35,831 bases of DNA from the IMG/VR virus record IMGVR_UViG_3300017963_000513, positions 1-35,831 of that record. One strand, written 5' to 3'. Under the pieces are notes generated by a model. That model was not told the origin of the DNA. It worked only from the letters and a program-made list of their open reading frames with translations, and did not search any database. How positions within the stretch are numbered: the stretch's first letter is position 1; every line of letters begins with the position of its first letter. Shown piece by piece: positions 28,336 to 35,831 of this stretch. The position numbers and the translations under genes are program-made. This DNA comes from a virus.

Positions 28336-28949
28336 CGGCGAAACCTGCTGCGCGTGACAGCCGTCCCACGAAATGCGCGGCGCCTAAACTGACGCTCAAT
28401 CTGTTTGCGCATCGTGACCAGTCCGAGTCTGCGGATATATCTCAGCATGGTCTGGTCCACAATTGCGGCGACACTCGGCCCCCACATCGGTTCAAGCTTG
28501 CGGCTGCCGGGGATTTCCCGGTAAATGTGCGCCCATCGCTCACTGCGCAACTTGAACGCGCCTGGATACTTGCGCCACCGACCCTTTAGAACCTGGACCT
28601 CCATAGGTCCGGCCTTGCGTCGCTTCTGATCCCTGCGCGCCAGCCTCGGCTTATGCGGGAACGCAGACAGCTTGATCCCGTCGCTGGTATAGATGATCTC
28701 GGCGTAACCCTTGTATCGGTTCGCCTTCGCCGTCTGAATGCGCCCGACCGTGCTATGTTTGCGGCTTCCCTTCAGCATCGCAGCAGGAATCGCGTAACGC
28801 TTGCGAATGCGTGCGGACGACTTCGAGATAAGCGTCTTTGCCGTCTCGTTCATCGCCTGAGTTTCCGCGATGGCGATCTGCCGGCGCGTCAGCCTAAGCT
28901 GATCCGCCAGCTTTTCGGCGCCTCTGACATCCACGCGCATGGCGACCAT
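28332..28949 (-). CDS. Tail completion protein (gpZ-like)
   Basis: A 205-aa basic protein of the prophage minor tail protein Z type. The start region MRVDVRGAEKLADQLRLTRR, then AIAETQAMNETAKTLISKSS and RIRKRYAIPAAMLKGSRK are characteristic. The middle is very basic (HKPRLARRDQKRRKAG) and a C-terminal helical part ends in Arg-rich FRRRAFRGTAVTRSRFRR. Start 28949 or the Met at 28940; neither has a strong Shine-Dalgarno. Expected at the head-tail joint. Confidence 0.85.
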   Translation of the reverse strand: MVAMRVDVRGAEKLADQLRLTRRQIAIAETQAMNETAKTLISKSSARIRKRYAIPAAMLKGSRKHSTVGRIQTAKANRYKGYAEIIYTSDGIKLSAFPHKPRLARRDQKRRKAGPMEVQVLKGRWRKYPGAFKLRSERWAHIYREIPGSRKLEPMWGPSVAAIVDQTMLRYIRRLGLVTMRKQIERQFRRRAFRGTAVTRSRFRR

Positions 28950-28961
28950 GGTCAGGTTACG

Positions 28962-29282
28962 TCAGTCACGGCTAATCTCCCGCGCGAAAACGCGAACCAC
29001 GACGCCATCTGAATTATCGACGCCATCTATCTCATACGTCCCGCCATCATGCACCACAGTTGCCCCGGTCGCAGGCTCCGGCCCGCAGTCTTCCGCAAGC
29101 AGAGACAACTGCAACCGGGGCTCACTTGGTGCGGCATACTCACCGTCTGCAATCTGCTCAACATCGAGCATTGCCACGGTGGTGACTGGCTCACCGACAG
29201 GCGGGAAATACATAGCAGCGCCCCCGAAAGCCGTTAAGCTCTCACGGGCGCTGACACGCTCATCGGTGAGCCAGGCGGTCAC
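28962..29282 (-). CDS. Head-tail connector/stopper protein, 106 aa (FII-like)
   Basis: A GTG start immediately after the cement protein's stop. The 106-aa protein has helix-then-beta organisation: DERVSARESLTAFGGAAMYF, then VTTVAMLDVEQIADGEYAA, RLQLSLLAEDCGPEPATGAT and a closing beta hairpin (YEIDGVDNSDGVVVRVFAR), a plan like head-tail attachment proteins (lambda FII type). Located between cement protein and Z-like protein. Family match is by pattern and place, so moderate confidence. Confidence 0.7.
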   Translation of the reverse strand: MTAWLTDERVSARESLTAFGGAAMYFPPVGEPVTTVAMLDVEQIADGEYAAPSEPRLQLSLLAEDCGPEPATGATVVHDGGTYEIDGVDNSDGVVVRVFAREISRD

Positions 29283-29609
29283 TTAGGCGCCGCTCGGATT
29301 CAGGCAGACATAGCCCTCCAGCACACCGGCGCCCTTGTCGGCGTAGGCGTACCCGTGGATTGGCCCGGTAGCCGCCAGCAGAGCGGTCCCGTTGAACACC
29401 AGCTTGTCACCCTGCGAAAACGCAGTCGTAGTGGCAGCCAGTTTCCAAACACCGGAAACCGCAACCGCTCCGGATTCGGTGTCGGGGATATCGACCAGAG
29501 CGACACCCAGCATGTCGCCGACTACAACACCAGACCCGCTCGTGATCGTGCTCCCGGTGGTGTTGGTGTACTCGACGACGTTGCCGTCAGCGTATTGATT
29601 AGTTGCCAT
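29283..29609 (-). CDS. DUF2190 capsid cement/decoration protein
   Basis: A 108-aa beta-rich protein of the DUF2190 type. NVVEYTNTTGSTITSGSGVV, VGDMLGVALVDIPDTESGAV and VSGVWKLAATTTAFSQGDKL, then LVFNGTALLAATGPIHGYAY follow the family pattern. AGGAGT lies eight bases before the ATG. It should trim or stabilise the capsid shell and stands right after the capsid gene, as usual. Confidence 0.92.
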   Translation of the reverse strand: MATNQYADGNVVEYTNTTGSTITSGSGVVVGDMLGVALVDIPDTESGAVAVSGVWKLAATTTAFSQGDKLVFNGTALLAATGPIHGYAYADKGAGVLEGYVCLNPSGA

Positions 29610-29634
29610 CTCTTGGACTCCTGTTGGTTAACGC

Positions 29635-31581
29635 TTAGGCGCCGTCATTCGTGGCCATGCCGCGCCAATCCAGCGGGGCAACACCAGCATCGAGCCGGAC
29701 CTTGTACTGAGCTCCGTCCTGGCTCCATCCGTTCTGCGTCTCCATGTACGGCGCCTGCATGCCGTCCAGGAACGCAACCTCAACGGTCGGGAACGTGCCG
29801 GGGCTGGCCGTCATGTACCATTTAGTTGCGCTGGCGCTGCTCAGCCGATGCTCCGAAATCACCTGGAACGTGTTCTGCACAGCGTTCGGGGTCAGCGTTC
29901 CAGCCGTCGCGGCCGGATCGTAGATCGCCTCGCGCAACGTCTGGGCACTGGTTTCCAGCTCCACCGGAACCAGCATCCACATGGGCCGAATGCCCAGGGT
30001 GGCATTGCCGGACGGGTCTTTCTGCAACGCCATAGCGACCCGCATCGCATCAACCGAAGCAACCGCCGGAGCACCAGCGCCACCGGGGTTTAGGTTGTTG
30101 TGCGCGGCGTCAAACAGCGCCACACCGTCCTCAGTCATTTCCGGATTGCTGGTCAGCACCGCATACACCAGATTTCCAACCTGACGGGCAGCAGCGCGAC
30201 CCATGCCGGCGGGGATTCTGGACAGCGCGCCCAGATCATCGTTAATCAACGCCTGCCGGGTGATGCTGAACAGCTTGCCGTAGGTGGCCAGCACGATAGG
30301 CTCATGCTTGTCGCCATACGTGCCGTACGTATACTCGGCGCCCTCCTTGACCTCGTCCAGACTGTCAAACAGGGACAGATTCGGTCGGGTGGCCTGCTTG
30401 AAATCAGGCAGCGAGCCGGTGGCCGTCCACGCCTGCCAAGTCTCATCGGTTTCCTGGTAGGCCTGCAACAGAGCCTTGTTTGCAACGTTTGCCAGCAACG
30501 ACGAGAAATCCGAAGTGCTGTGAGACGCGATGCCGCGACAGGTAAACGCCTCGCCGACGATCTGGACCCGGCTCAGCCCACGGGTGCTAATGCCGACCTG
30601 CCCGAGATACTCACGGGCCAGGTCCACCATGCTGGCGCCCCGGAATTCATTTTCCCCGGCCAGCTTGTCGGCGTCCTGCTTGATGAGTCCGCAGCGCAGT
30701 TCCAGCGATTCCTGGACACCGGAGCGCCACTTGTCGAACCCATCGGCGCCATGCTGCACGGCAACCTGCCGGGTCTGCTGGTCCTCGCTGGCGCCCTGGT
30801 AAGCCTGCCGGAACGAAGTTTGCTGAACCGGCTTTACGCCACCCTTCAGCGCGTCCAGCAGCTTGGCCGTGGCTTCCACGGTTGTGTTGCCCTGGTCGAT
30901 GCAGTCATCCATGAGAGCGCGCAGCGCGGGTCCGTCCTCGCGATCGAGAAACGGCGCAAACTGCTCGCGAATCTCCCGGACTTCCTCAAGTGCGGCAGCG
31001 CGGCCGGCGGTGAGCCCTTCGCGCTTCGCTTGAGCCTGCACGGCCTTGAAATCTGTCACATTGCTGGTGCCATCATCGGCACGCTTCGTCTCGTCTGCCA
31101 TGGGTGGCACTCCTTCATCACTACGAAAAACACCGACCGTATGGTCGGCAGGGACCGATACCATGGAAACCTCAAACGGAGTCCAGCGCGTCGCGCGGAT
31201 ACCATTATCTGTTTCCTCGTACTCATCTATCCGATACCCGACGCTCACATCGGTGATAATCCCGTCCCGGATATCAGACTCAACCTCGCTTGCGGCGGCG
31301 CGCTCACTAAACCGCAGATCCCCACGAGTTTTTCCGTCCGCATCCAGCCGGAAATTCTGCAGCCGACCGATGGGCAGCGAACCGCTGTCATGGCTAACCA
31401 ACACCGGCAGCCCGCGCGCATCCGCCCGCTCCATGTTGATGGCGCCTGGCTCATGGCTCAAAACCTCAGTCCCAAACCAACGATGCACCGGCGTTTCGCT
31501 AGAAACAGCGATGCTAATCGTATCGCCTGCGGCAATCTCAGCCTGCCGCGCGTAACTGTCCCGAATCGTCCTGGCCGTCAT
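29635..31581 (-). CDS. Prohead protease-major capsid protein fusion
   Basis: A 648-aa fusion. Residues about 1-155 are a U35-type prohead protease with catalytic His64 in LPVLVSHDSGSLPIGRL and Ser113 in TDVSVGYRIDE; TPFEVSMVSVPADH follows as in the family. Residues about 160-290 look scaffold-like and charged (AQAKREGLTAGRAAALEEVR). Residues about 290-648 are an HK97-fold capsid protein (LFSITRQALINDDLGALSRI; NLVYAVLTSNPEMTEDGVAL; KVRLDAGVAPLDWRGM). The ATG at 31581 has AGGA seven bases upstream; it overlaps the portal gene by 44 bases. Confidence 0.92.
   Translation of the reverse strand: MTARTIRDSYARQAEIAAGDTISIAVSSETPVHRWFGTEVLSHEPGAINMERADARGLPVLVSHDSGSLPIGRLQNFRLDADGKTRGDLRFSERAAASEVESDIRDGIITDVSVGYRIDEYEETDNGIRATRWTPFEVSMVSVPADHTVGVFRSDEGVPPMADETKRADDGTSNVTDFKAVQAQAKREGLTAGRAAALEEVREIREQFAPFLDREDGPALRALMDDCIDQGNTTVEATAKLLDALKGGVKPVQQTSFRQAYQGASEDQQTRQVAVQHGADGFDKWRSGVQESLELRCGLIKQDADKLAGENEFRGASMVDLAREYLGQVGISTRGLSRVQIVGEAFTCRGIASHSTSDFSSLLANVANKALLQAYQETDETWQAWTATGSLPDFKQATRPNLSLFDSLDEVKEGAEYTYGTYGDKHEPIVLATYGKLFSITRQALINDDLGALSRIPAGMGRAAARQVGNLVYAVLTSNPEMTEDGVALFDAAHNNLNPGGAGAPAVASVDAMRVAMALQKDPSGNATLGIRPMWMLVPVELETSAQTLREAIYDPAATAGTLTPNAVQNTFQVISEHRLSSASATKWYMTASPGTFPTVEVAFLDGMQAPYMETQNGWSQDGAQYKVRLDAGVAPLDWRGMATNDGA
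31090..31116 (-). promoter_or_regulatory. Strong internal ribosome site in the protease-capsid fusion
   Basis: An AAGGAGT eight bases before an in-frame ATG at 31101 (fusion residue 161, MADETKRADD). It lies exactly at the border between the protease and the scaffold/capsid part. Independent initiation here would give a 488-aa scaffold-capsid protein without the protease. Confidence 0.65.
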
Positions 31582-33031
31582 TCGCTTGGTCCTGTTGCTG
31601 CTGTTCCTGCTGTTCCTGCTGGAACGTGTCGCTCGCGCGCTGCGCGTCCACCATATCCGGATCGCCGCCCCGCTTGCGGATAACACCCTTGCGAGACTCG
31701 AACCCGGCTTCTACCGCCATCTGATCGGCGCTGACTTCCTTCGCTGGATCAATCCAAGGCATTGCCGGCCCTCGCAACTCCACGTTGTAGATCGTGTCCC
31801 GGTTTACGTTGCGCGGAACCGTTATGCGTCCAGCCAATACCGCGGCGTCAATAAACCGGCGCCACATCGGGCGCAACAGTTTTTCGTGGTAATACGACCG
31901 CAGCGCCGCATATGCCGGCTGCGATTCCACCAACTCCTGACGCTGCGCGGAATACGTCCCATTGTAGTCCTTCGACACACTGGAATACTTCGCGCCCGTG
32001 CCTGCCGATACCGCACGTAGCATAGCGTTCCTGAAATCCTGCAGACCAGTGTTTGGACGGTTCGCGCCTAGTGTCTCGACCGCCTCACCCGGGTTTAACG
32101 TGAATATCTGCCCCGATGACATCTCGAACGGAACATGCCCGTCCTGATCCTGTTCGTTGGGATACCCGAACGCATCAGACCGAGTGATGGCGGCACACAT
32201 CGACGCAGCCACACGCGCGGCTATGCGCTCGGACTCTTCGTATTCCTTCACGTCGGCGAGGCGGGTCATCACCGCGGCGAATATCGACGACCCGCGCGCT
32301 TGCCTGATACGCTTCGCCAGCTTGAGATGCACAATCCGTTCGGCGGATATGCGCTGCGTCTCGTAGCTGCTGGCCCACATCCCACCCGGGTGCGTCGTGT
32401 AGAAATGATACGCCAGCGGACGCCCGAAGCTGTTGCGCTCAACCCCGTGGATAATCTCGGCGCCACCCTGGACGGTCGGCTCCATGATCGCGCCGGTCGC
32501 CGGCCAATCAAACGGCAGTAAATCCGACTCAATCAGTTCCAGTGAGTACGGCAGAACCGGGCCGGCGTCCAGATGCTGCGCGAAAACCTCGCCGTCCCGA
32601 TACAGGGAACGGCACAGAATCCGCTCCATCTGCGCACCCGGCAACTCTTCGGTGGACTCTGGGCGCTCGTACCACTCGCGAAATATTTGACGGATCTGAC
32701 GATTCAGATCGGTCGCCGGGCGCATGGCTCGCTTGCCGGTCATCACTGCCGGCTCAAACGTTGTGCCAGCGCCAACGGTATTATTCACCAGCTCATCGAG
32801 CACACCGACAGCCAGATCGCTGTTTTCGTCCAGATGCCGCGCCCAGTTTGTTAACCGGGTGCGCGCATGATCCATAACCCGGTCTCCGGACAATCCGCCG
32901 CCGGGCCGGTCTTTCTGGAACCTGGAAGGAATAGCCGCATCGTAGAGCCGCTGCATGTACCGCGCACGCGAACGACGCGCCGACCACTGCGGCGCTATGA
33001 TGCTCAACCAGTCTTTACTGAGGATCGACAT
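31538..33031 (-). CDS. Portal protein (lambda gpB family)
   Basis: A 497-aa lambda-type portal. Typical segments are RARYMQRLYDAAIPSRFQ, DHARTRLTNWARHLDENSDL and VLDELVNNTVGAGTTFEP at the N-terminus, LAYHFYTTHPG and RISAERIVHLKLAKRIRQAR in the middle, and FRNAMLRAVSAGTGAKYSSV near residue 340. The C-terminus is Gln/Asp-rich (QQEQQEQQQQDQANDG) and probably disordered. The start is 17 bases inside the preceding small ORF, with weak Shine-Dalgarno, suggesting coupling. Forms the dodecameric DNA gate. Confidence 0.93.
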   Translation of the reverse strand: MSILSKDWLSIIAPQWSARRSRARYMQRLYDAAIPSRFQKDRPGGGLSGDRVMDHARTRLTNWARHLDENSDLAVGVLDELVNNTVGAGTTFEPAVMTGKRAMRPATDLNRQIRQIFREWYERPESTEELPGAQMERILCRSLYRDGEVFAQHLDAGPVLPYSLELIESDLLPFDWPATGAIMEPTVQGGAEIIHGVERNSFGRPLAYHFYTTHPGGMWASSYETQRISAERIVHLKLAKRIRQARGSSIFAAVMTRLADVKEYEESERIAARVAASMCAAITRSDAFGYPNEQDQDGHVPFEMSSGQIFTLNPGEAVETLGANRPNTGLQDFRNAMLRAVSAGTGAKYSSVSKDYNGTYSAQRQELVESQPAYAALRSYYHEKLLRPMWRRFIDAAVLAGRITVPRNVNRDTIYNVELRGPAMPWIDPAKEVSADQMAVEAGFESRKGVIRKRGGDPDMVDAQRASDTFQQEQQEQQQQDQANDGQDDSGQLRAAG

Positions 33032-33266
33032 TACGATGCTTCGGAATCTCAGGCCGCAGCGCTTCTATGATCTGCTCGGCCAGGTCCAAGGGAACAATCT
33101 TCCACCGCGCGTTTTTCGGCTGCCAGCGCTGCCCACATTCCTGCAACCGCTCAAGCTTCTGCGCCAATTCCGCACGATTCACAGCCACGCGCTGTTCCAG
33201 GTCGCCACGCTGTACGGCTTCGCCTTGCCACTTAGCCGCTGTAGCGTTTCTTCCGCGTCTTGCCAT
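33015..33266 (-). CDS. Small overlapping ORF before the portal, 83 aa
   Basis: The ATG at 33266 has GAGG five bases upstream. It overlaps the gpW-like gene by 88 bases and runs 17 bases into the portal gene, filling the 147-base gap that would otherwise separate gpW-like from portal. The product is basic then helical (QGEAVQRGDLEQRVAVNRAE; LAQKLERLQECGQRWQPKN) and ends WKIVPLDLAEQIIEALRPEI. No family is recognised. The good ribosome site, gap filling and coupling support it; heavy overlap is a caution. Confidence 0.55.
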   Translation of the reverse strand: MARRGRNATAAKWQGEAVQRGDLEQRVAVNRAELAQKLERLQECGQRWQPKNARWKIVPLDLAEQIIEALRPEIPKHRNVDPQ

Positions 33267-33397
33267 TGCTGCCTCAGATCGGTGACATCTTGGTGGGTGA
33301 TCTGCCTATCAGACATGCCGCGCGACTTGGCCTTCAGCGCTTCCATGTATGCGGCTTTTGCTGCATCTCGCCATTCTTGGGCTTCAGTGAGTGTCAC
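33179..33397 (-). CDS. gpW-like head-tail joining protein, 72 aa
   Basis: A short gpW / DUF6148-like protein. The start is GTG overlapping the terminase stop as GTGA, with GAGG upstream. TLTEAQEWRDAAKAAYMEAL, the polar turn SRGMSDRQITHQDVTDLRQQ and WQDAEETLQRLSGKAK give the helix-hairpin-helix plan of this family (lambda W is 68 aa). The C-terminus is unusually extended over the overlapping 83-aa ORF. Plugs the portal after packaging. Confidence 0.8.
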   Translation of the reverse strand: MTLTEAQEWRDAAKAAYMEALKAKSRGMSDRQITHQDVTDLRQQWQDAEETLQRLSGKAKPYSVATWNSAWL

Positions 33398-35220
33398 AAT
33401 TCCCGCCTCTGAAACGCTGAACTCCTCGGACGGCTCGGCCTTGATGGCGCCGTCCGTGGCTGTGATGCAGCAGTGCCTGCACCACGCTCCATTCTAGACA
33501 TTATAGGCTTCATGCTTGACTTTGGAAGCCTTTTGAACGCCGCATAGGCATAAATCCGGCAATCTAACGCCTCATTCCTGGCTCGGGTCTTCACCCATAC
33601 CCGATGAGGAAACCCGTTGCGGAATTTTGTCTGCACCTGCTCGGCCGTAAGCTGGAAATAGTATTCCTCGCCTCGATGCAGCGGGAAATGACAATAACCC
33701 GGGCCCGCTTCGCCCTTGCTGAGCGACTGATATACGGCAGTTTTCGCCGCATCGGTGCCAATCGTCATGAAATGAAACACCCGGCCCGATGCTGTGCGCT
33801 TCTTCTTCGGCAGATCCGCCACCGGCTTACCCTCGCCGGCAACACCCTTGATGGCATACAGGCGCCGCCCAATATGCGACGCGCAGTAATCGTAAACCGT
33901 CTGTGTCTGGTCCCCCGAATCAATGCACACCGAAGAAACCGAGATCAGCGGACCCGACGCATGCGGCCAGGTCTGTTCGATGTACTGCGTCAACTCCTGC
34001 CACGGCGCGGCCTTCGACGTATCGCCAACTATTGCCTGATAGTCGATTGACCACGACTCCCCATCAGCATTCCAGCCCACAAGCTCTAGCTCCAGCCTGT
34101 CGTGCTGTACATCTACTCCCATGGTCAACACACAAACATCAGCCGGAATAACCTCGCCGAAATCATACGCGCGGGCCATGATGCTTGACGGATCTACGCT
34201 ATCGCCCTGCTCTTCGTATGTCTCGCCCAAGCTGGTATTGACGAAGGTCCGCAGCATCTCGCTGTCATCCTTCGCCTCCAGGAAATCCGCCACCATTTCT
34301 TCCCACCGGCGCCATGGGCTGTACAGCTCCGAGATATGAAACCCGGCAGTCTTGCCGCCCGGCTTATCGGCGCGCCACTGCCCGCCCGTCAGCATCTTGT
34401 GTTTGTCACGCTCATGCATCACGCCACCGCAATGCTCGCAAGCATAGTGCGCCGTCTCAGGCTTACCCTTGTCCCAATGAACCTGCCGCCACATCAAAAC
34501 CTGGAACTCTTCACAGTGCGGGCATGGCACCCAATAACGCCGCTGATCGCTAGCCTCGTAAGCGTATTCTATGCGACTGGCACCCTTAACAGTTGGCGTG
34601 CTGGTTAGGAGGATTTTTCTGTTCCAGAATGTTGCCGCGCGCTTTCTTCCAAGACTGACGCTGTCTCCCTCTGCGCCTGCGCTGACCGGGTACCTGTCAA
34701 CCTCATCGAACAGCACAACCCTAACCGGACGGCTCGCCAAACTCGCCGGGCTGTTGGCGCCTGCGAGCGTGATGTGCCCGCCGGGAAACACTTTATGGCG
34801 TAACGTGTTGCCGCTCGACCTCGATTTAACATCGCCGAACACTCCAGTCAGAGACGGACAATCCCGGATCATCGGCGCCAGCCTGTCTTTGGAGACTGTT
34901 TCCGCCATCTCCAGCGTTGGCTGGATCATCAGCATGGGCGCCGGATCTTGGTGAGAGTGGTAGCCCACGATGTTTAACAAAAACTCAGTCTTGCCAATCT
35001 GAGCGCTGGACATGACAACGACCGTTTCCACACCAGCTTCGTTGAAGGCATCCATGATGCCGCGCTGATATGCGGCCCGGTCTGTGCGCCATTGCCCGGG
35101 CTCGCTCGATGCTTCAGAAGACAATCGCCGGTAGCTGTCCGCCCATTCGCTAACCTTCAGCTTAGGCGGCGGCGCCCAGACTTTGCAGGCCTGCGCGTAT
35201 ATCTCGGCAGGGGTTGTCAT
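33394..35220 (-). CDS. Terminase large subunit (GpA family)
   Basis: A 608-aa packaging ATPase-nuclease. The N-terminal part has WADSYRRLSSEASSEPGQW; Walker A-like SSAQIGKTE at 71-79; Walker B VVLFDEVDRYP with Asp172-Glu173; then LLTSTPTVKG. A CPHC and CEHC pair near 225-255 forms a zinc site. Nuclease part: VLTMGVDVQHDRLELELVGW with Asp in GVDVQ. ATG 35220 overlaps the small-subunit stop as ATGA and is preferred to TTG 35235. The GpA class generally cuts at cos sites. Confidence 0.95.
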   Translation of the reverse strand: MTTPAEIYAQACKVWAPPPKLKVSEWADSYRRLSSEASSEPGQWRTDRAAYQRGIMDAFNEAGVETVVVMSSAQIGKTEFLLNIVGYHSHQDPAPMLMIQPTLEMAETVSKDRLAPMIRDCPSLTGVFGDVKSRSSGNTLRHKVFPGGHITLAGANSPASLASRPVRVVLFDEVDRYPVSAGAEGDSVSLGRKRAATFWNRKILLTSTPTVKGASRIEYAYEASDQRRYWVPCPHCEEFQVLMWRQVHWDKGKPETAHYACEHCGGVMHERDKHKMLTGGQWRADKPGGKTAGFHISELYSPWRRWEEMVADFLEAKDDSEMLRTFVNTSLGETYEEQGDSVDPSSIMARAYDFGEVIPADVCVLTMGVDVQHDRLELELVGWNADGESWSIDYQAIVGDTSKAAPWQELTQYIEQTWPHASGPLISVSSVCIDSGDQTQTVYDYCASHIGRRLYAIKGVAGEGKPVADLPKKKRTASGRVFHFMTIGTDAAKTAVYQSLSKGEAGPGYCHFPLHRGEEYYFQLTAEQVQTKFRNGFPHRVWVKTRARNEALDCRIYAYAAFKRLPKSSMKPIMSRMERGAGTAASQPRTAPSRPSRPRSSAFQRREL

Positions 35221-35717
35221 GCCGCCGGCTCCCAAGTAATTACGTCTTCCTCTTCCGGAACCATATGCTCGGGCAAGCCACCAGCATCAGCCATGTCCTG
35301 GAGCGCTTCGTGTATATGCCTGTCTATCTCTTCCTGGACCTCCGGCACCGTCATTAGCGGCGCCACTGTCGGCGCGGCCTTTTGCGCGAGATTCAGCAGT
35401 TTTGCACGACATGCGCCGATAACATCCTGCCAATGCGCCAAAACGTCAGCGGTCTGCACTAACTTCCCTCGCATTTCCTCGACGCGCAATGCCTCCTTAT
35501 CGGCCTGATTGGACGCTAGGCGCGCGCGTTCTTGCTCTAGGTTGTGCTGGCTTGCACGGTTCTGGGCTCCATAAAGGATGGGTAGCGCGTCCTTGGTTTC
35601 GTACTGCATTTCGCGCCCTACGCGCTCAGCCTCATACCCGGCTTTCCGAAGTCTGCCGGTTATGGTCTGAATGCTCATCCCGGTAATTTCGCGCAGCTCT
35701 ATTTGTGAAACATTCAT
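35217..35717 (-). CDS. Terminase small subunit (Nu1-like)
   Basis: A 166-aa DNA-recognition subunit. The N-terminus is a winged-helix-like domain: SQIELREITGMSIQTITGRL then RKAGYEAERVGREMQYETKD. The middle helix LEQERARLASNQADKEALRV then VEEMRGKLVQTADVLAHWQD fits the Nu1/gp1 dimerisation region, and the last part is helical and acidic. It starts 114 bases from the right edge with no clear Shine-Dalgarno. Expected to bind the packaging site just upstream. Confidence 0.88.
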   Translation of the reverse strand: MNVSQIELREITGMSIQTITGRLRKAGYEAERVGREMQYETKDALPILYGAQNRASQHNLEQERARLASNQADKEALRVEEMRGKLVQTADVLAHWQDVIGACRAKLLNLAQKAAPTVAPLMTVPEVQEEIDRHIHEALQDMADAGGLPEHMVPEEEDVITWEPAA

Positions 35718-35831
35718 GTTATACGCCAGCGGTTTACATGAAACACTTTTGTGATGCGATGCCTTGACAAATCAGTTTTCGTAGACTGCTCGCCTATAGG
35801 TTGCTGTTAGCTAGAAAAAAGTTGCAACGAC
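35718..35831. other. Noncoding end upstream of the small terminase; candidate cos/packaging region
   Basis: A 114-base tail with no gene. It includes the palindrome GTTGCAAC (35821-35828) three bases from the edge, and a six-A run before it. The right and left edges share cgac. For GpA terminases the cos site normally lies just upstream of the small subunit gene, so the edge may be close to the true genome end. A TTGACA at 35764 on the plus strand has no convincing -10. No specific recognition motif could be proven. Confidence 0.4.

Noticed and set aside
30100-31683. A 527-codon plus-strand frame
   Set aside because: Lies opposite the protease-capsid fusion, which has clear catalytic and capsid motifs; no ribosome site or recognisable domain in the plus frame.
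35764-35800. Plus-strand TTGACA near the right edge
   Set aside because: No -10 at acceptable spacing and no plus-strand gene follows across the junction.

Overview
The window looks like the complete, or almost complete, genome of a siphovirus-type tailed phage of about 36 kb. Gene content is phage throughout, with no host housekeeping gene, tRNA, rRNA or insertion sequence. Head and tail genes follow the lambda order: small and large terminase of the GpA type, a gpW-like joiner, a portal, a capsid protease fused to the major capsid protein, a DUF2190 cement protein, head-tail joiners, tail tube, a frameshifted G/T chaperone and a tape measure. They end in the DUF2460 / DUF2163 / NlpC-P60 / large tip protein set also seen in gene transfer agents. 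The high-GC sequence and gene families suggest a proteobacterial host, probably a gammaproteobacterium; the sequence does not identify it further.

Layout, left to right. (1) 1-5573, minus strand: tail-appendage or virion-surface module with two membrane-anchored proteins, a Gp80-like fibre protein, a 307-aa unknown, a large lectin/FnIII protein with eight 20-aa C-terminal repeats, and two small proteins, the last running off the left edge. (2) 5686-9684, minus: replication and regulation, with an HTH regulator, a primase-like domain protein, a RepA-like AAA ATPase, a cluster of TAATCCGCCG iterons with a long dyad (candidate origin), a small protein, a strong terminator or attenuator and a ParB-like protein. 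(3) 9700-9820: divergent control region with two operator-like dyads and a strong rightward promoter. (4) 9819-12128, plus: small early genes of unknown function, three of whose starts lie behind copies of one hairpin plus Shine-Dalgarno cassette. (5) 12130-15521, minus: a tightly overlapped operon of ribbon-helix-helix protein, Cys-rich protein, a 20-codon ORF, SF2 helicase, DUF5664 protein, two winged-helix proteins and a VRR-NUC nuclease, ending in an intrinsic terminator. (6) 15616-17629, plus: pentapeptide-repeat protein, RecE-like exonuclease and a conserved putative ssDNA-binding protein. (7) 17675-35717, minus: the morphogenesis operon.

How it fits together. Leftward transcription from the control region at 9.7 kb would express replication genes first, then meet a strong hairpin with a U-tract directly before the ParB-like gene, a natural place for early/late control. 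If the molecule is circular in the cell, as expected for a cos-type terminase, leftward transcription of the appendage module runs across the window ends into the small terminase gene, so modules 1 and 7 would form one late region. Most minus-strand genes overlap by ATGA, GTGA, TTGA or TAATG, implying translational coupling. No integrase, classical CI repressor or recognisable endolysin is visible.

The best leads are the candidate iteron origin, the repeated C(UCCG)G-loop hairpin/SD cassettes (one fusing two genes by loss of a stop), the GGGAAAC frameshift in the tail chaperone, the protease-capsid fusion with a strong internal start, and several very small coupled ORFs.
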